From NCBI RefSeq assembly GCF_946222045.1, contig NZ_CAMILN010000035.1:1-21782 (forward strand): a stretch of 21,782 nt of DNA, written 5' to 3'. Positions 1 through 7,247 of the stretch are shown here, one piece after another. The notes beneath the pieces were generated by a model. That model had not been told where the DNA came from. It searched no databases and saw only the letters and a list, made by a program, of their open reading frames with translations. A program made the translations under genes and the position numbers. This stretch comes from an uncultured Peptoniphilus sp. Lineage in GTDB: Bacteria; Bacillota; Clostridia; Tissierellales; Peptoniphilaceae. The stretch's first letter is position 1, and each line of letters starts with the position of its first letter.

Positions 1-191
1 AGCTTATAGTCTCTTAAGTTAAAGTTTAAAAATACTAAAAGGACCACAAGAGGCAGGTATAAAAATTTAAATTTATTTTTAAGAGATAATATATATCCAG
101 CACTAATAAGTAAAATTATTCCTACAAGAAGATAAGATTTTATGTAAATAGAAAGTATAATTCCAGTGATTACTCCAAAAAATAAATACAT
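1..191 (-). CDS. N-terminus of a membrane protein, possibly ComEC (partial)
   Basis: An open frame runs from ATG at 191 off the left edge, giving 63 codons. A strong AGGAGG (199-204) lies 7 bases before the start. The product begins MYLFFGVITGIILSIYI and has about three closely spaced hydrophobic stretches separated by short basic turns (SLKNKFKF). This short-helix layout followed by LNFNLRDYK resembles the N-terminal region of ComEC-type DNA-uptake channels, but no diagnostic ComEC or beta-lactamase-like motif lies inside the window. The membrane assignment is seen directly; the ComEC identity is a guess. It is divergent from the gene at 267. Confidence 0.5.
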   Translation of the reverse strand, partial: MYLFFGVITGIILSIYIKSYLLVGIILLISAGYILSLKNKFKFLYLPLVVLLVFLNFNLRDYK

Positions 192-254
192 AGGCACCCC
201 TCCTCATTATATATCTTTTTTATCTTATGGACCATGAAATATGATAATATATTA

Positions 255-261
255 GAGGAGG
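255..261 (+). promoter_or_regulatory. Ribosome binding site deciding the start at 267
   Basis: GAGGAGG lies 5 bases before ATG 267. A longer in-frame reading from ATG 234 has no ribosome site, and its first 11 codons would run through this Shine-Dalgarno sequence. The start at 267 is therefore preferred. Confidence 0.85.
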
Positions 262-266
262 TAATT

Positions 267-1922
267 ATGAATTCAATTTACAAAAACCCTTACAAAACAA
301 AATATAAATTAGAAATAATTAATAAAATAAATCGTGACGGCATTACTTATGGAAAGCTTGAAAACCCTCCTTTCTTTGTAGGAAGTGAAAGAGTTTCAGC
401 TGATCAAATAATAATAAATGGAGAGAAAGCAGAGTTCCTATCAGGCAACAAGGCCTATTTTAGGATTGATGAAGATACTAAAAATGTTGAAGTTGAAATT
501 GGCTGGAAGAACAGACTCCTTCTTATGCAAGAAAATCTTGGTAACGCCTTAGTTAGACATTTCCTTGTGACAAATACTAACATAGAAATTATTAACTATA
601 AGGTTGAAAGCTCTTCATCTTACATCGATGTATCTGCAAAGGACTTTAAGTTCATGACAGCAAAAAATATTGAATCCCTTGCAAATTATGCAGTCTTTTC
701 TAATCTTGCAATTGAAAATTTTGCTGACCACATCTCCATTGAAAGACTGGCAGATATTCCTTACGAAGGACCTTCCTTAACTAGAACTGGAGAAATTGGT
801 ATGATTTTAATTTCTTCTGTTGAAAAAATAAATTCTCTTATTAGATTAACAATTACATCAGGAGAAAACGCCTATAAGCTTGCTCGTAACTCACTAAACA
901 TATTAGACAATATGAAGATGTATCTCAATAGCGACAGTATTAACTCCGTCTTCTCTGACGTTAAAAAGTTAAGATCCAATATTAATTCATCAAAAAGCTT
1001 TAACAAAGATTTTGAAAGAAACCTAGAAGAAGAAAAGTCCAACAAGTCTTCAAATCTTATTGGGTCTTCTAAAGAAAATTCTTCTGAACAAAATGATTCT
1101 TCTATAATAGAAAATAAGATTTCCAAAGAGAAGGATCAAGAAATAAAATTTGAAAAGGAAATTAACGAAGAAACTTCACAAGATAAAGAATCAAAAAGTG
1201 AGGACACAAAAGAAAAATACGATTCTAAGTTCTTACATGAAAAATATAAGCTTGAATCTTTTAAAGACTTAAATAAATTTAAGAATCCTCTTAAAGAAAA
1301 AACTTCAGAAGACAGGGATATGGAGGATAATGTAACAAATTCTCAAATTAAAAAGGAAGATGACTACGATGCAAACTTCTTCCACGAAAAATATAAACTT
1401 GAATCTTTTAAGGACCTAAATAAATTTAAGGATTCTAATAAAAATGAGAGACCTATTAAAGATTCTCCTTCTAAAAACCATGTAAAAGATAAAAATCAAA
1501 CAGAAAAAAACTCTTCTTCAATTAAATCAAAAAACAATGAAGATGAAGAAAGATCTCAACTCTTCTATCAAGCAGTAGAAAGTTTTAAAAACTTTTCTAC
1601 AGAATTTTCTGGCTTAAATTATATTTATAAAGTACTTCAAGATGTAAATCTAAGAGAACTTCGTGAGATTTCAAATTATATCTTAAGAGAAGATAACTTT
1701 ATACAAATTTACGGCTTAAAAAATGGACCAAAGTCAAAAATTTTAATCCTTAGGTCACAAAACCTAAATTTTGACCTCAAGAAAGTCTTTGAAAAATTAA
1801 AAGATCATTTTGATTACACTGGAACAGGAAATATGTATACCCTAGATATTCAATGTAAGGAAGAAGATTTAACTAGAATTATGGAATCTTTCTTAATCGA
1901 GATAAGAAGAGATGCAAAATAA
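267..1922 (+). CDS. AlaRS editing-domain/DHHA1-like protein lacking zinc ligands, with long charged linker
   Basis: 551 residues. Residues 20-215 follow the order of the alanyl-tRNA synthetase/AlaX editing domain: PFFVGSE (35-41) where AlaRS has FYxExGGQ; VEVEIGWKNRLLLMQ (74-88) where it has the helix leading to HxxxH; YIDVS (119-123) for RFDFS; and YEGPSLTRTGEIG (166-178) for CGGTHxxxTGEIG. The TGEIG block is intact, but the ligands are not: HxxxH reads N90..A94 and CxxxH reads Y166..S170, so Zn-dependent deacylation of mischarged tRNA looks impossible. Residues 215-425 are Lys/Glu/Ser-rich, probably disordered, with a 22-residue motif present twice. Residues 430-545 (LRELREIS..., FDYTGTGN) resemble a DHHA1 domain. 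It is monocistronic with its own terminator. The homology rests on motif order by eye; function is unknown and could be RNA binding without catalysis. Confidence 0.7.
   Translation: MNSIYKNPYKTKYKLEIINKINRDGITYGKLENPPFFVGSERVSADQIIINGEKAEFLSGNKAYFRIDEDTKNVEVEIGWKNRLLLMQENLGNALVRHFLVTNTNIEIINYKVESSSSYIDVSAKDFKFMTAKNIESLANYAVFSNLAIENFADHISIERLADIPYEGPSLTRTGEIGMILISSVEKINSLIRLTITSGENAYKLARNSLNILDNMKMYLNSDSINSVFSDVKKLRSNINSSKSFNKDFERNLEEEKSNKSSNLIGSSKENSSEQNDSSIIENKISKEKDQEIKFEKEINEETSQDKESKSEDTKEKYDSKFLHEKYKLESFKDLNKFKNPLKEKTSEDRDMEDNVTNSQIKKEDDYDANFFHEKYKLESFKDLNKFKDSNKNERPIKDSPSKNHVKDKNQTEKNSSSIKSKNNEDEERSQLFYQAVESFKNFSTEFSGLNYIYKVLQDVNLRELREISNYILREDNFIQIYGLKNGPKSKILILRSQNLNFDLKKVFEKLKDHFDYTGTGNMYTLDIQCKEEDLTRIMESFLIEIRRDAK
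1218..1283 (+). repeat. Linker repeat copy 1 (22 codons)
   Basis: Encodes residues 318-339 of the editing-domain-like protein. It matches the copy at 1365-1430 at 19 of 22 residues, with a shared core HEKYKLESFKDLNKFK. Start-to-start spacing is 147 bases (49 codons). Both copies keep the reading frame and sit in the predicted disordered linker. Confidence 0.85.
1365..1430 (+). repeat. Linker repeat copy 2 (22 codons)
   Basis: Encodes residues 367-388. It differs from copy 1 only at residues 3, 4 and 6 of the unit. Several synonymous third-base changes (for example AAG/AAA and GAC/GAT-type) show that the duplication is not brand new, while the protein motif has been kept. Confidence 0.85.
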
Positions 1923-1936
1923 AATTTATCTTAAAT

Positions 1937-1964
1937 GCCAACTATTTTTTAGTTGGCTTTTTTT
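1937..1964 (+). terminator. Rho-independent terminator of the editing-domain-like gene
   Basis: GCCAACTA (1937-1944) pairs perfectly with TAGTTGGC (1950-1957) over a 5-base T loop and is followed by a run of seven T. It begins 15 bases after the stop codon. Confidence 0.9.
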
Positions 1965-2009
1965 ATTTTAGGATTTCTAATAATTAGATTTTAAAATTTT
2001 TATGACATT

Positions 2010-2046
2010 AAAAAAGACTGAAGTAGAAAATTCTATTTCAGTCTTT
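2010..2046 (-). terminator. Terminator ending the six-gene minus-strand operon
   Basis: On the minus strand AAAGACTGAA and its partner TTCAGTCTTT form a long stem with one internal mismatch, followed by six T (complement of 2010-2015). It starts 4 bases after the stop of the gene ending at 2051. Confidence 0.88.
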
Positions 2047-2050
2047 ACCT

Positions 2051-2605
2051 TTAATAATATTTTTCATTTATATAGTGATCTATAATAGATGTCTTCATAT
2101 TGTCGTCAAAAATTTTTTCTTCTTGAAGAACTTTTAGAAGCCAATCGGCCTTTGAATGAAAGATTGCTTCTTTTTTGTCTTCCAATACTATCTCGTATAG
2201 CTCATTTCTAAGAGTCCTAGATTGACACTTAATATAATAAGCTTTAGTATTTCTAAAATCTTGTATTTTTAAAATATTTAATACAGACCTATCTTTAAGT
2301 TCATAGTATTTATTTGTTAAGTTCAAATAATAATTATAATATTTTGAATGTTTTTTGGTATTTCTAACTTCTTTAGAAAGAGACCTATAATACTTGGCCA
2401 TTACATTGTAGTACTGGTAGTTAAACATTCCCTTTTCATAAGAGTCCACCTTTATATAGGGTCTTGCATTTCTTAAGGCAAAATAATCAAAGTTCTTTTG
2501 CAAAAATTCCCTTTTTGTAAGATCCCCCTTTGTATATTGTTCTATTAAATAGGACCTGTGTTCCAAAAAATCTTCAAATATTCCTCTTTTTTTCTTAGAC
2601 TCCAC
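2051..2605 (-). CDS. Conserved unknown protein, helical, Tyr/Lys-rich
   Basis: 184 residues, the last gene of the operon. No signal peptide or membrane segment is visible; the product is rich in Tyr, Lys and Asn and predicted mostly helical. Motifs that look conserved are FLEHRSYLIEQYTKGDLTKREF (approximately residues 13-34) and FNYQYYNVMAKYYRSL (61-76). It resembles small cytosolic proteins of unknown function in clostridia (the DUF6648 family comes to mind, unverified). The only plausible start is GTG at 2605, because an in-frame stop lies 9 bases upstream. Its ribosome site is weak (GGTG, 4 bases away), and the start lies 9 bases after the 27-residue peptide, suggesting translational coupling. 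Confidence 0.72.
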   Translation of the reverse strand: MESKKKRGIFEDFLEHRSYLIEQYTKGDLTKREFLQKNFDYFALRNARPYIKVDSYEKGMFNYQYYNVMAKYYRSLSKEVRNTKKHSKYYNYYLNLTNKYYELKDRSVLNILKIQDFRNTKAYYIKCQSRTLRNELYEIVLEDKKEAIFHSKADWLLKVLQEEKIFDDNMKTSIIDHYINEKYY

Positions 2606-2614
2606 AAAGCACCA

Positions 2615-2698
2615 TTAAATCACACTAAGAACTATTGGGATTACCATTGCTATAACAAGGATTATCGCAATAACTCTAGCCATTGTTTTTCTATCCAC
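2615..2698 (-). CDS. 27-residue single-pass membrane peptide (Prli42-like layout)
   Basis: A short frame fills the gap between the P-loop gene and the gene starting at 2605. It starts GTG at 2698 with AAGGTG (2705-2710) 6 bases upstream and ends TAA at 2615-2617. The product is MDRKTMARV followed by about 17 residues of Ile/Val/Leu/Ala/Met with one Pro, ending in SVI. That is a short basic N-terminus and one membrane helix. Size and layout recall the Prli42 stressosome-anchoring miniproteins of Firmicutes (basic RK start, single helix, about 30 residues). That resemblance is an inference; only the frame, the ribosome site and the helix are seen. An alternative internal start is ATG 2683 (22 residues), with a poorer ribosome site. 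Confidence 0.62.
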   Translation of the reverse strand: MDRKTMARVIAIILVIAMVIPIVLSVI

Positions 2699-2708
2699 TT
2701 ATAACACC

Positions 2709-3134
2709 TTATTTACCTGTAACTTCTAGACATTTATCCTTTAGAGATTCAGGCATGTCTTCTTTTAAATAATCAACGTTAATAAAAATCTCTTTATTTT
2801 CAGCATCAGGAATTTTAGCAACCTTGTTACAAAGGTGTTCTAAATCTTCAACATTAAGTTTAAGAACCTTATAAATTCCATCAACATAAATCTTGTGTAA
2901 ATCATAATCCATTGCAAGAAGTCCACAGATAAAACCGTAGAAGCTATCAATTGAGTTTAATCTGTATTCAGTAGCATTTATAAGTCTTACATTGTAATCA
3001 AGACTAAAAATGTGGTCGTCATCAACTTCTACAAAAGCAATATTTCCATCACCTTGTTTCATATCTTCATTAGCGTTGTCAATTAACCATCTTGTTTTTC
3101 CAGAGCCTTTGCTTCCTAAAATATACTTTATCAT
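2709..3134 (-). CDS. Small P-loop NTPase-like protein
   Basis: 141 residues. A perfect Walker A motif GSKGSGKT sits at residues 7-14 right after the first beta strand (IKYIL). A possible Walker B is KIYVDG (81-86) after a hydrophobic strand. A short acidic stretch VEVDDDH (35-41) follows strand 2. It is shorter than most P-loop ATPases and lacks further signature motifs, so the substrate (ATP or GTP) and role are unknown. The start ATG overlaps the stop of the radical-SAM gene (ATGA, 3131-3134), so the two are co-translated. An AAAGGAG ribosome site lies 7 bases before it. No signal peptide. Confidence 0.75.
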   Translation of the reverse strand: MIKYILGSKGSGKTRWLIDNANEDMKQGDGNIAFVEVDDDHIFSLDYNVRLINATEYRLNSIDSFYGFICGLLAMDYDLHKIYVDGIYKVLKLNVEDLEHLCNKVAKIPDAENKEIFINVDYLKEDMPESLKDKCLEVTGK

Positions 3135-4039
3135 AGTAATTCTCCTTTCACTAGATCACCTTGGGTGTATCCGTTTTCTTGCATCTCATTAACAATGTCG
3201 TCTCTAATTTTCCACCAGGAAGTATTCCAATTGCAGAAGAGAGAATCTTCATAAGGTGCTCTTCCAATTATTCTTTCAACTATTATATCATCTTTAAGAT
3301 TTCTTAAAAAGAGTATAACTTTTTTCTTGTAGTCTTCTAAAGGAATAGGGGTTATTTCTCCCCTCTCATACATCTTACCAAGTGCTGTGCCTTTTAAGAT
3401 GTAAAGAGCATGAAGTTTTACTTCATCAACTCCAAGGGCATTTAATATCTTTGCGCCCTCCACAATATCTAAATCGTCATCCCAGGGAAGACCGATAATC
3501 ATATGGGTGCAAATATTTAAATTTCTACTTTTCAGTTTAATGGCTGCGTCAACAAATTCAGCAAGACCATGTCCCCTATTTAAAATCTCCAAGCTATGAT
3601 AGTTTGCAGTTTGAAGACCAATTTCAAGAGTTACAAAGTATTTCTTATTAAGTTCTTCTAAGTAGTCAAGGTGTCTCTTTGGAAGATAGTCGGGCCTAGT
3701 TGATATACTAACCCCAACAACATCTTCAATAAGTGACTCCTCTATTACCCTCTTAAAGTCTTCAAAGGGCATGTAGGTGTTGGTGAAATTTTGAAAATAA
3801 GCTATAAATTTTTTAGCCTTATACTTCTTTTTTATGTGGTCCTTATTTTTTAGAAGTTGTTCTCTGACACTTCCTTCAGTATTTTCGAAGGATCCACCTT
3901 CTTCACCACAAAAAATACATCCACCTCTACCACAAGTCCCGTCCCTATTGGGACAAGTTAAATTAAGTTTGACTGGAAGTTTGTATACTTTTTCACCAAA
4001 CTTGTCTCTTAAAAAGTCTGAGTATTTTCTATATGCCAT
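3131..4039 (-). CDS. TIGR01212-family radical SAM protein (YhcC/YtqA-like)
   Basis: 302 residues, typical of the family. The N-terminus (MAYRKYSDFLRDKFGEKVYK, then LPVKLNLTCPNRDG) leads into the Fe-S cysteine cluster: C29, C36, C41 and C44 (CIFCGEEGGSF). Downstream are SISTRPDYLP (SAM-side strand), LEIGLQTAN and THMIIGLPWD, all usual for Elp3-like radical SAM folds. Members cleave S-adenosylmethionine with a 4Fe-4S cluster. The Bacillus relative YtqA has been linked to wobble-uridine modification of tRNA; that this protein does the same is inference. It starts 8 bases after the DUF1292 stop, with only a weak GAAGA-type ribosome site, so coupling is likely. Confidence 0.9.
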   Translation of the reverse strand: MAYRKYSDFLRDKFGEKVYKLPVKLNLTCPNRDGTCGRGGCIFCGEEGGSFENTEGSVREQLLKNKDHIKKKYKAKKFIAYFQNFTNTYMPFEDFKRVIEESLIEDVVGVSISTRPDYLPKRHLDYLEELNKKYFVTLEIGLQTANYHSLEILNRGHGLAEFVDAAIKLKSRNLNICTHMIIGLPWDDDLDIVEGAKILNALGVDEVKLHALYILKGTALGKMYERGEITPIPLEDYKKKVILFLRNLKDDIIVERIIGRAPYEDSLFCNWNTSWWKIRDDIVNEMQENGYTQGDLVKGELL

Positions 4040-4047
4040 ATAGAAAA

Positions 4048-4392
4048 TTATTCTTCATCTTCGTCAGCAAAAATTTCTTCGAAAGTCTTTGAAACTTTTT
4101 CAAATTCTTCTTCAGTTTCAATAGTATCAAGTTCAACTTCTTCTTCGTTGATTTCCTTGTACTTGTAGATAAATACATCTTCTCCATCTTCTTCATTTTC
4201 AGGAAGAAGAGCAATGTATTCTTGATCTTCACATTCAAAGATTCCAATAACTATACATACCATTTCACTATCGTCTTCTAATGTAAGAGTGATAGTTTGA
4301 TAGCCTTCTTCATGATCGTGATCGTGTCCACAACCACAGTCGCATCCACAGTCTTCGTCGTGTTGGTGTAGGTTTTTTTCTTCGTTATTCAT
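4048..4392 (-). CDS. DUF1292 protein with His/Cys-rich N-terminal tail
   Basis: 114 residues. Residues 31-80 (ITLTLEDDSEMVCIVIGIFE, then YIALLPENE, VFIYKYKE) are the DUF1292 (YrzB-like) beta-rich core, a small cytosolic domain of unknown function common in Firmicutes. The tail before it is unusual: H9, H11, C15, C17, C19, C21, H23, H25 and H27 in 19 residues, alternating with Asp/Gly, which looks like a metal-binding segment. The C-terminus is strongly acidic (EEIFADEDEE). GGAGG lies 4 bases before the ATG. It is 13 bases from pepD and 8 from the radical-SAM gene. Confidence 0.9.
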   Translation of the reverse strand: MNNEEKNLHQHDEDCGCDCGCGHDHDHEEGYQTITLTLEDDSEMVCIVIGIFECEDQEYIALLPENEEDGEDVFIYKYKEINEEEVELDTIETEEEFEKVSKTFEEIFADEDEE

Positions 4393-4405
4393 ATTTCCTC
4401 CAAAT

Positions 4406-5860
4406 TTATTTTAATTTTTCTAATATCTTTATTAAGAAATCAAACACTCTTTCAGTTGATGAAATAGAAAGGTGCTCGCCAGGTGCGTGAACTCCCTTCA
4501 TATTTGGTCCAATAGAAAGCATATCGATGTCTCCAATTGTTTCAACAAAAATTCCACATTCAAGTCCAGCGTGAATTGCTTCAAGTTTAAATTCCTTTCC
4601 ACTTACTTCCTTGTAAGCTTCTTTAGCTACTTCTCTAAGTGGTGAATTTTCTTTATATTCCCACGCAGGATATTTTGTTGTAATTTCAACTTCTGCTCCA
4701 AAAGTATTTGCAGCAATTTTATTTACACTTCCAATATATTCCTTAGCAGAAGATACAGAAGATCTTATATTTGAAATAATATGAACTTCATCTTCGTGAT
4801 TTTCAATTACCCCAACGTTTACAGATGTTTCTACTAAGCCTTCGATGTTCTTGCTCATTGCAATAACACCATTTGGTAATAGATTGATTAGATTAACTAA
4901 ATTATTTTTTAAATCATCTGTAAAGGCCTTATCGCAAGTTTCCTTTGACTTTTCAAAGTTAAGTCTAACATCAGGATCAACTTTTCCAAGTTCTCCCACG
5001 AATTGGGCATTGAGTTCAACTATTAGGTCTTGAATTTCTTTTATGTCTTCATCATTTACTGCCACAAGAGCTCTTGCATACCTAGGAATAGCATTAGGCT
5101 TTGCTCCACCTTCTATTTCAATTAGGTCTGCATCAACTTTTTGGAATAGGCTGTAAAGACTTCTTCCTAAAAGTTTAACTGCATTTCCAAGTCCAACTTG
5201 GATTTCTTGTCCAGAGTGTCCACCCTTTAATCCATTGACAATAACTTCATAGAAAGTTTTATCTTTATCTACATCTTTAAAATCTTTTTTTAGTTTTAAA
5301 AGATCTCTTTCTGCTCCTGCACAAGAGATACATCCAACTCCCTCAGTTTCAGAGTCAATGTTTAAAAGTCTCTTAGATGTAACCATTCCCTTTTCAAGAT
5401 TTCCTGCCCCAGTCATTCCACTTTCTTCATTGACAGTAAAAAGTGCTTCAATCTTTGGATGCTTATATTCATCTGACTCTAATACAGCAAGTGTCATTGC
5501 AACAGCAATACCATTGTCAGCACCAAGTGTTGTCTCACGAGCAATAATTAAGTCTCCGTCAATCTCGTATTTTATTGGATCTTTTGAAAAATCAATTGTA
5601 CATTCTGGAGTTTTTTCACAAACCATATCCATGTGGCCTTGTAAGATTATGCTGTCCACATCTTCATAGCCCTTTGTTGCTTCCTTAATTATTACAACGT
5701 TTCCAATAGTATCAGTTCTATATTCCAAACCATGATCTTTTGCAAAAGAAATTAAATAATCTCTTATTTTTTCTTCTTCAAAGGAACATCTTGGAATTTT
5801 TGTCAATTTATCAAAATAATAAAATGTTCTGTTCTCTAATAAGGTATCTTTGTCTTTCAT
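4406..5860 (-). CDS. pepD: Aminoacyl-histidine dipeptidase (M20C peptidase)
   Basis: 484 residues, the usual PepD length. It is a cytosolic di-zinc exopeptidase cleaving Xaa-His and other dipeptides. The M20 motifs are in order: QGHMDMVCEK (H76, D78), TLGADNGIAV (D115 bridging the metals), TVNEESGMTG (E145/E146, general base and ligand), NIDSE (D169) and GVHAPGEH near the end (H458 ligand). ALFTVNEESGM and CAGAERD are characteristic of the M20C branch. The start has AGGAGG 5 bases upstream. It is first in a six-gene operon, with a promoter candidate at 5878-5906. Confidence 0.95.
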   Translation of the reverse strand: MKDKDTLLENRTFYYFDKLTKIPRCSFEEEKIRDYLISFAKDHGLEYRTDTIGNVVIIKEATKGYEDVDSIILQGHMDMVCEKTPECTIDFSKDPIKYEIDGDLIIARETTLGADNGIAVAMTLAVLESDEYKHPKIEALFTVNEESGMTGAGNLEKGMVTSKRLLNIDSETEGVGCISCAGAERDLLKLKKDFKDVDKDKTFYEVIVNGLKGGHSGQEIQVGLGNAVKLLGRSLYSLFQKVDADLIEIEGGAKPNAIPRYARALVAVNDEDIKEIQDLIVELNAQFVGELGKVDPDVRLNFEKSKETCDKAFTDDLKNNLVNLINLLPNGVIAMSKNIEGLVETSVNVGVIENHEDEVHIISNIRSSVSSAKEYIGSVNKIAANTFGAEVEITTKYPAWEYKENSPLREVAKEAYKEVSGKEFKLEAIHAGLECGIFVETIGDIDMLSIGPNMKGVHAPGEHLSISSTERVFDFLIKILEKLK

Positions 5861-5877
5861 TTAAACCTCCTAGGTCT

Positions 5878-5906
5878 ATTATACATAAGAAACATTTAGA
5901 TTTACA
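5878..5906 (-). promoter_or_regulatory. Probable promoter of the pepD operon
   Basis: Minus strand: TATAAT (5878-5883) with a weak -35 TGTAAA (5901-5906) at 17 bases, 18 bases before the pepD start. It lies in the 48-base gap behind the RelA/SpoT-domain gene, with no terminator between, so read-through from upstream is also possible. Confidence 0.45.
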
Positions 5907-5908
5907 GT

Positions 5909-7240
5909 TTAAAAAGTATAATTATCTTTAAATATTTTAAGCATTCTGCTCCTTGATTTAGTGTCGGACTTTTCTATTTCACAAAGTACATTTCTATATT
6001 TATTTAGAGATTCATCCATTAAAAATTCAAGAGAAGGTCTCTTTTTAAACTCCTCTAAGACCATAGATAAAACTTCCTTTTCAAACTCTTGAGACTTCTC
6101 TTTTGAAAGTTCCTTGTCTTCGCAAAGTTTTCTTAGTTCACAAGTGTACTCATATCTAACAAAAATAATAAATTCAGTTAATATGTCACTGTAGGATTCT
6201 TGTAACAATCTCTGTAAAATTTTAAAGAAAATATTCCAATCGAGGTCACCGTTTAATACCTTGTTAAGAACTTCTATTAGTCCCTTAGAAAAGTTGTCAT
6301 AATATCTTGGTTTGTTCTTAAATACAATGTATTCTTCAAAGTCCATTTCATTTCCAGAGACAGAGTTCACCTTGTTAATTAAATTTATAAAATTTTCTCC
6401 ATAACTTAGGTCCTTGTTTTTAGATGACTTCATAAAGAGAAAATCTACAACTGTATCTGTAATAATTTTCAAATTTAAAAATACTCCCAACTCTTCGTGT
6501 ATTTTTGTTGTAAATACGTCATGAAGAATTTTTGACAAGAGTTTCTTTAGTTGACTTTCAGCAGAAATTGTCTCTGAAGCATCTTGTTTTTTTACGTGGT
6601 CATATAAAATCATGAGTTGCTTGTCAATCATCTTTAGGTTGTCATTAATAGAATTCATTATTTCCCTAAAAAAGCCCTCTGTGATTATATAATTATAATT
6701 TTTGTAAAGGAGCTTGTGATCTATCTCTCCCCAAAAGACATTTACAAAGGACTTTATCTGAAGTTCAAAACAGTAGATGTAAGACCCAGTGTCATACTCC
6801 CCATCCAGCTTAAACATAGTGAAACCATTTGCAAGGGTTTGAGGCTGAGGGTCATCTAACTTAAGTCTAATCTTCCTATTTTTATTAGACCTATAATAAC
6901 CCCTGTCTGATTTTATTGTGAAGTCCTTAATAATTTTTTTATAAAGGTCCTCCTCGTCCTTGATAAAACGACACTCAATCCTAATGCCAACTAAATCTTG
7001 AATGTAATTAAATCCACTAACAGGATCAGGAAACCTCATGAAAAAATTTCTCCTAATGAGTTTTTCACGTAAAGATTCCTGAGTCTTCATCCTTGTGGTA
7101 ATATTTGTAAGTCTGTCATCATCTATTAATAGTTCAGTAAAATACTTTTTAAGCTCTTTATTAACTCCTGCAAGTTCAATTTTATGGTAATCAAAAAGAT
7201 CCATTACATCATCGATGTAATTAAAAAGCTCAAGTTTCAT
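5909..7240 (-). CDS. RelA/SpoT-domain protein with altered guanine-pocket motif
   Basis: 443 residues. Residues 45-185 fit a (p)ppGpp synthetase fold: TRMKTQESLREKL (49-61, R50), QDLVGIRIECRF (81-92, metal-binding D82), CFELQIKS (157-164, E159 and Q161) and WGEIDHKLLYK (170-180, H175). The GYxSLH motif, which stacks guanine and binds phosphate in known synthetases, appears as NGFTMFK (138-144), so Tyr is Phe and His is Lys. There is no HD hydrolase, TGS or ACT domain. The C-terminal 220 residues are helical and unknown. Activity as an alarmone synthetase is plausible but unproven; it might use a different nucleotide. It starts 7 bases after the parvulin stop, with AGGTGA overlapping that stop codon, so the two are coupled. 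Confidence 0.8.
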   Translation of the reverse strand: MKLELFNYIDDVMDLFDYHKIELAGVNKELKKYFTELLIDDDRLTNITTRMKTQESLREKLIRRNFFMRFPDPVSGFNYIQDLVGIRIECRFIKDEEDLYKKIIKDFTIKSDRGYYRSNKNRKIRLKLDDPQPQTLANGFTMFKLDGEYDTGSYIYCFELQIKSFVNVFWGEIDHKLLYKNYNYIITEGFFREIMNSINDNLKMIDKQLMILYDHVKKQDASETISAESQLKKLLSKILHDVFTTKIHEELGVFLNLKIITDTVVDFLFMKSSKNKDLSYGENFINLINKVNSVSGNEMDFEEYIVFKNKPRYYDNFSKGLIEVLNKVLNGDLDWNIFFKILQRLLQESYSDILTEFIIFVRYEYTCELRKLCEDKELSKEKSQEFEKEVLSMVLEEFKKRPSLEFLMDESLNKYRNVLCEIEKSDTKSRSRMLKIFKDNYTF

Positions 7241-7247
7241 AATTCAC

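Noticed and set aside
234..266. In-frame upstream ATG extending the editing-domain-like gene by 11 codons
   Set aside because: It has no ribosome site, while GAGGAGG sits in perfect position for ATG 267.
4029..4247. 72-codon minus-strand frame overlapping the DUF1292 gene
   Set aside because: It is a Lys/Leu-rich shadow of the acidic DUF1292 coding sequence in another frame.
5358..5669. 103-codon plus-strand frame inside pepD
   Set aside because: Antisense shadow of a well-supported gene; no ribosome site or promoter. The same applies to other antisense frames in ackA, glmS and the transporter.
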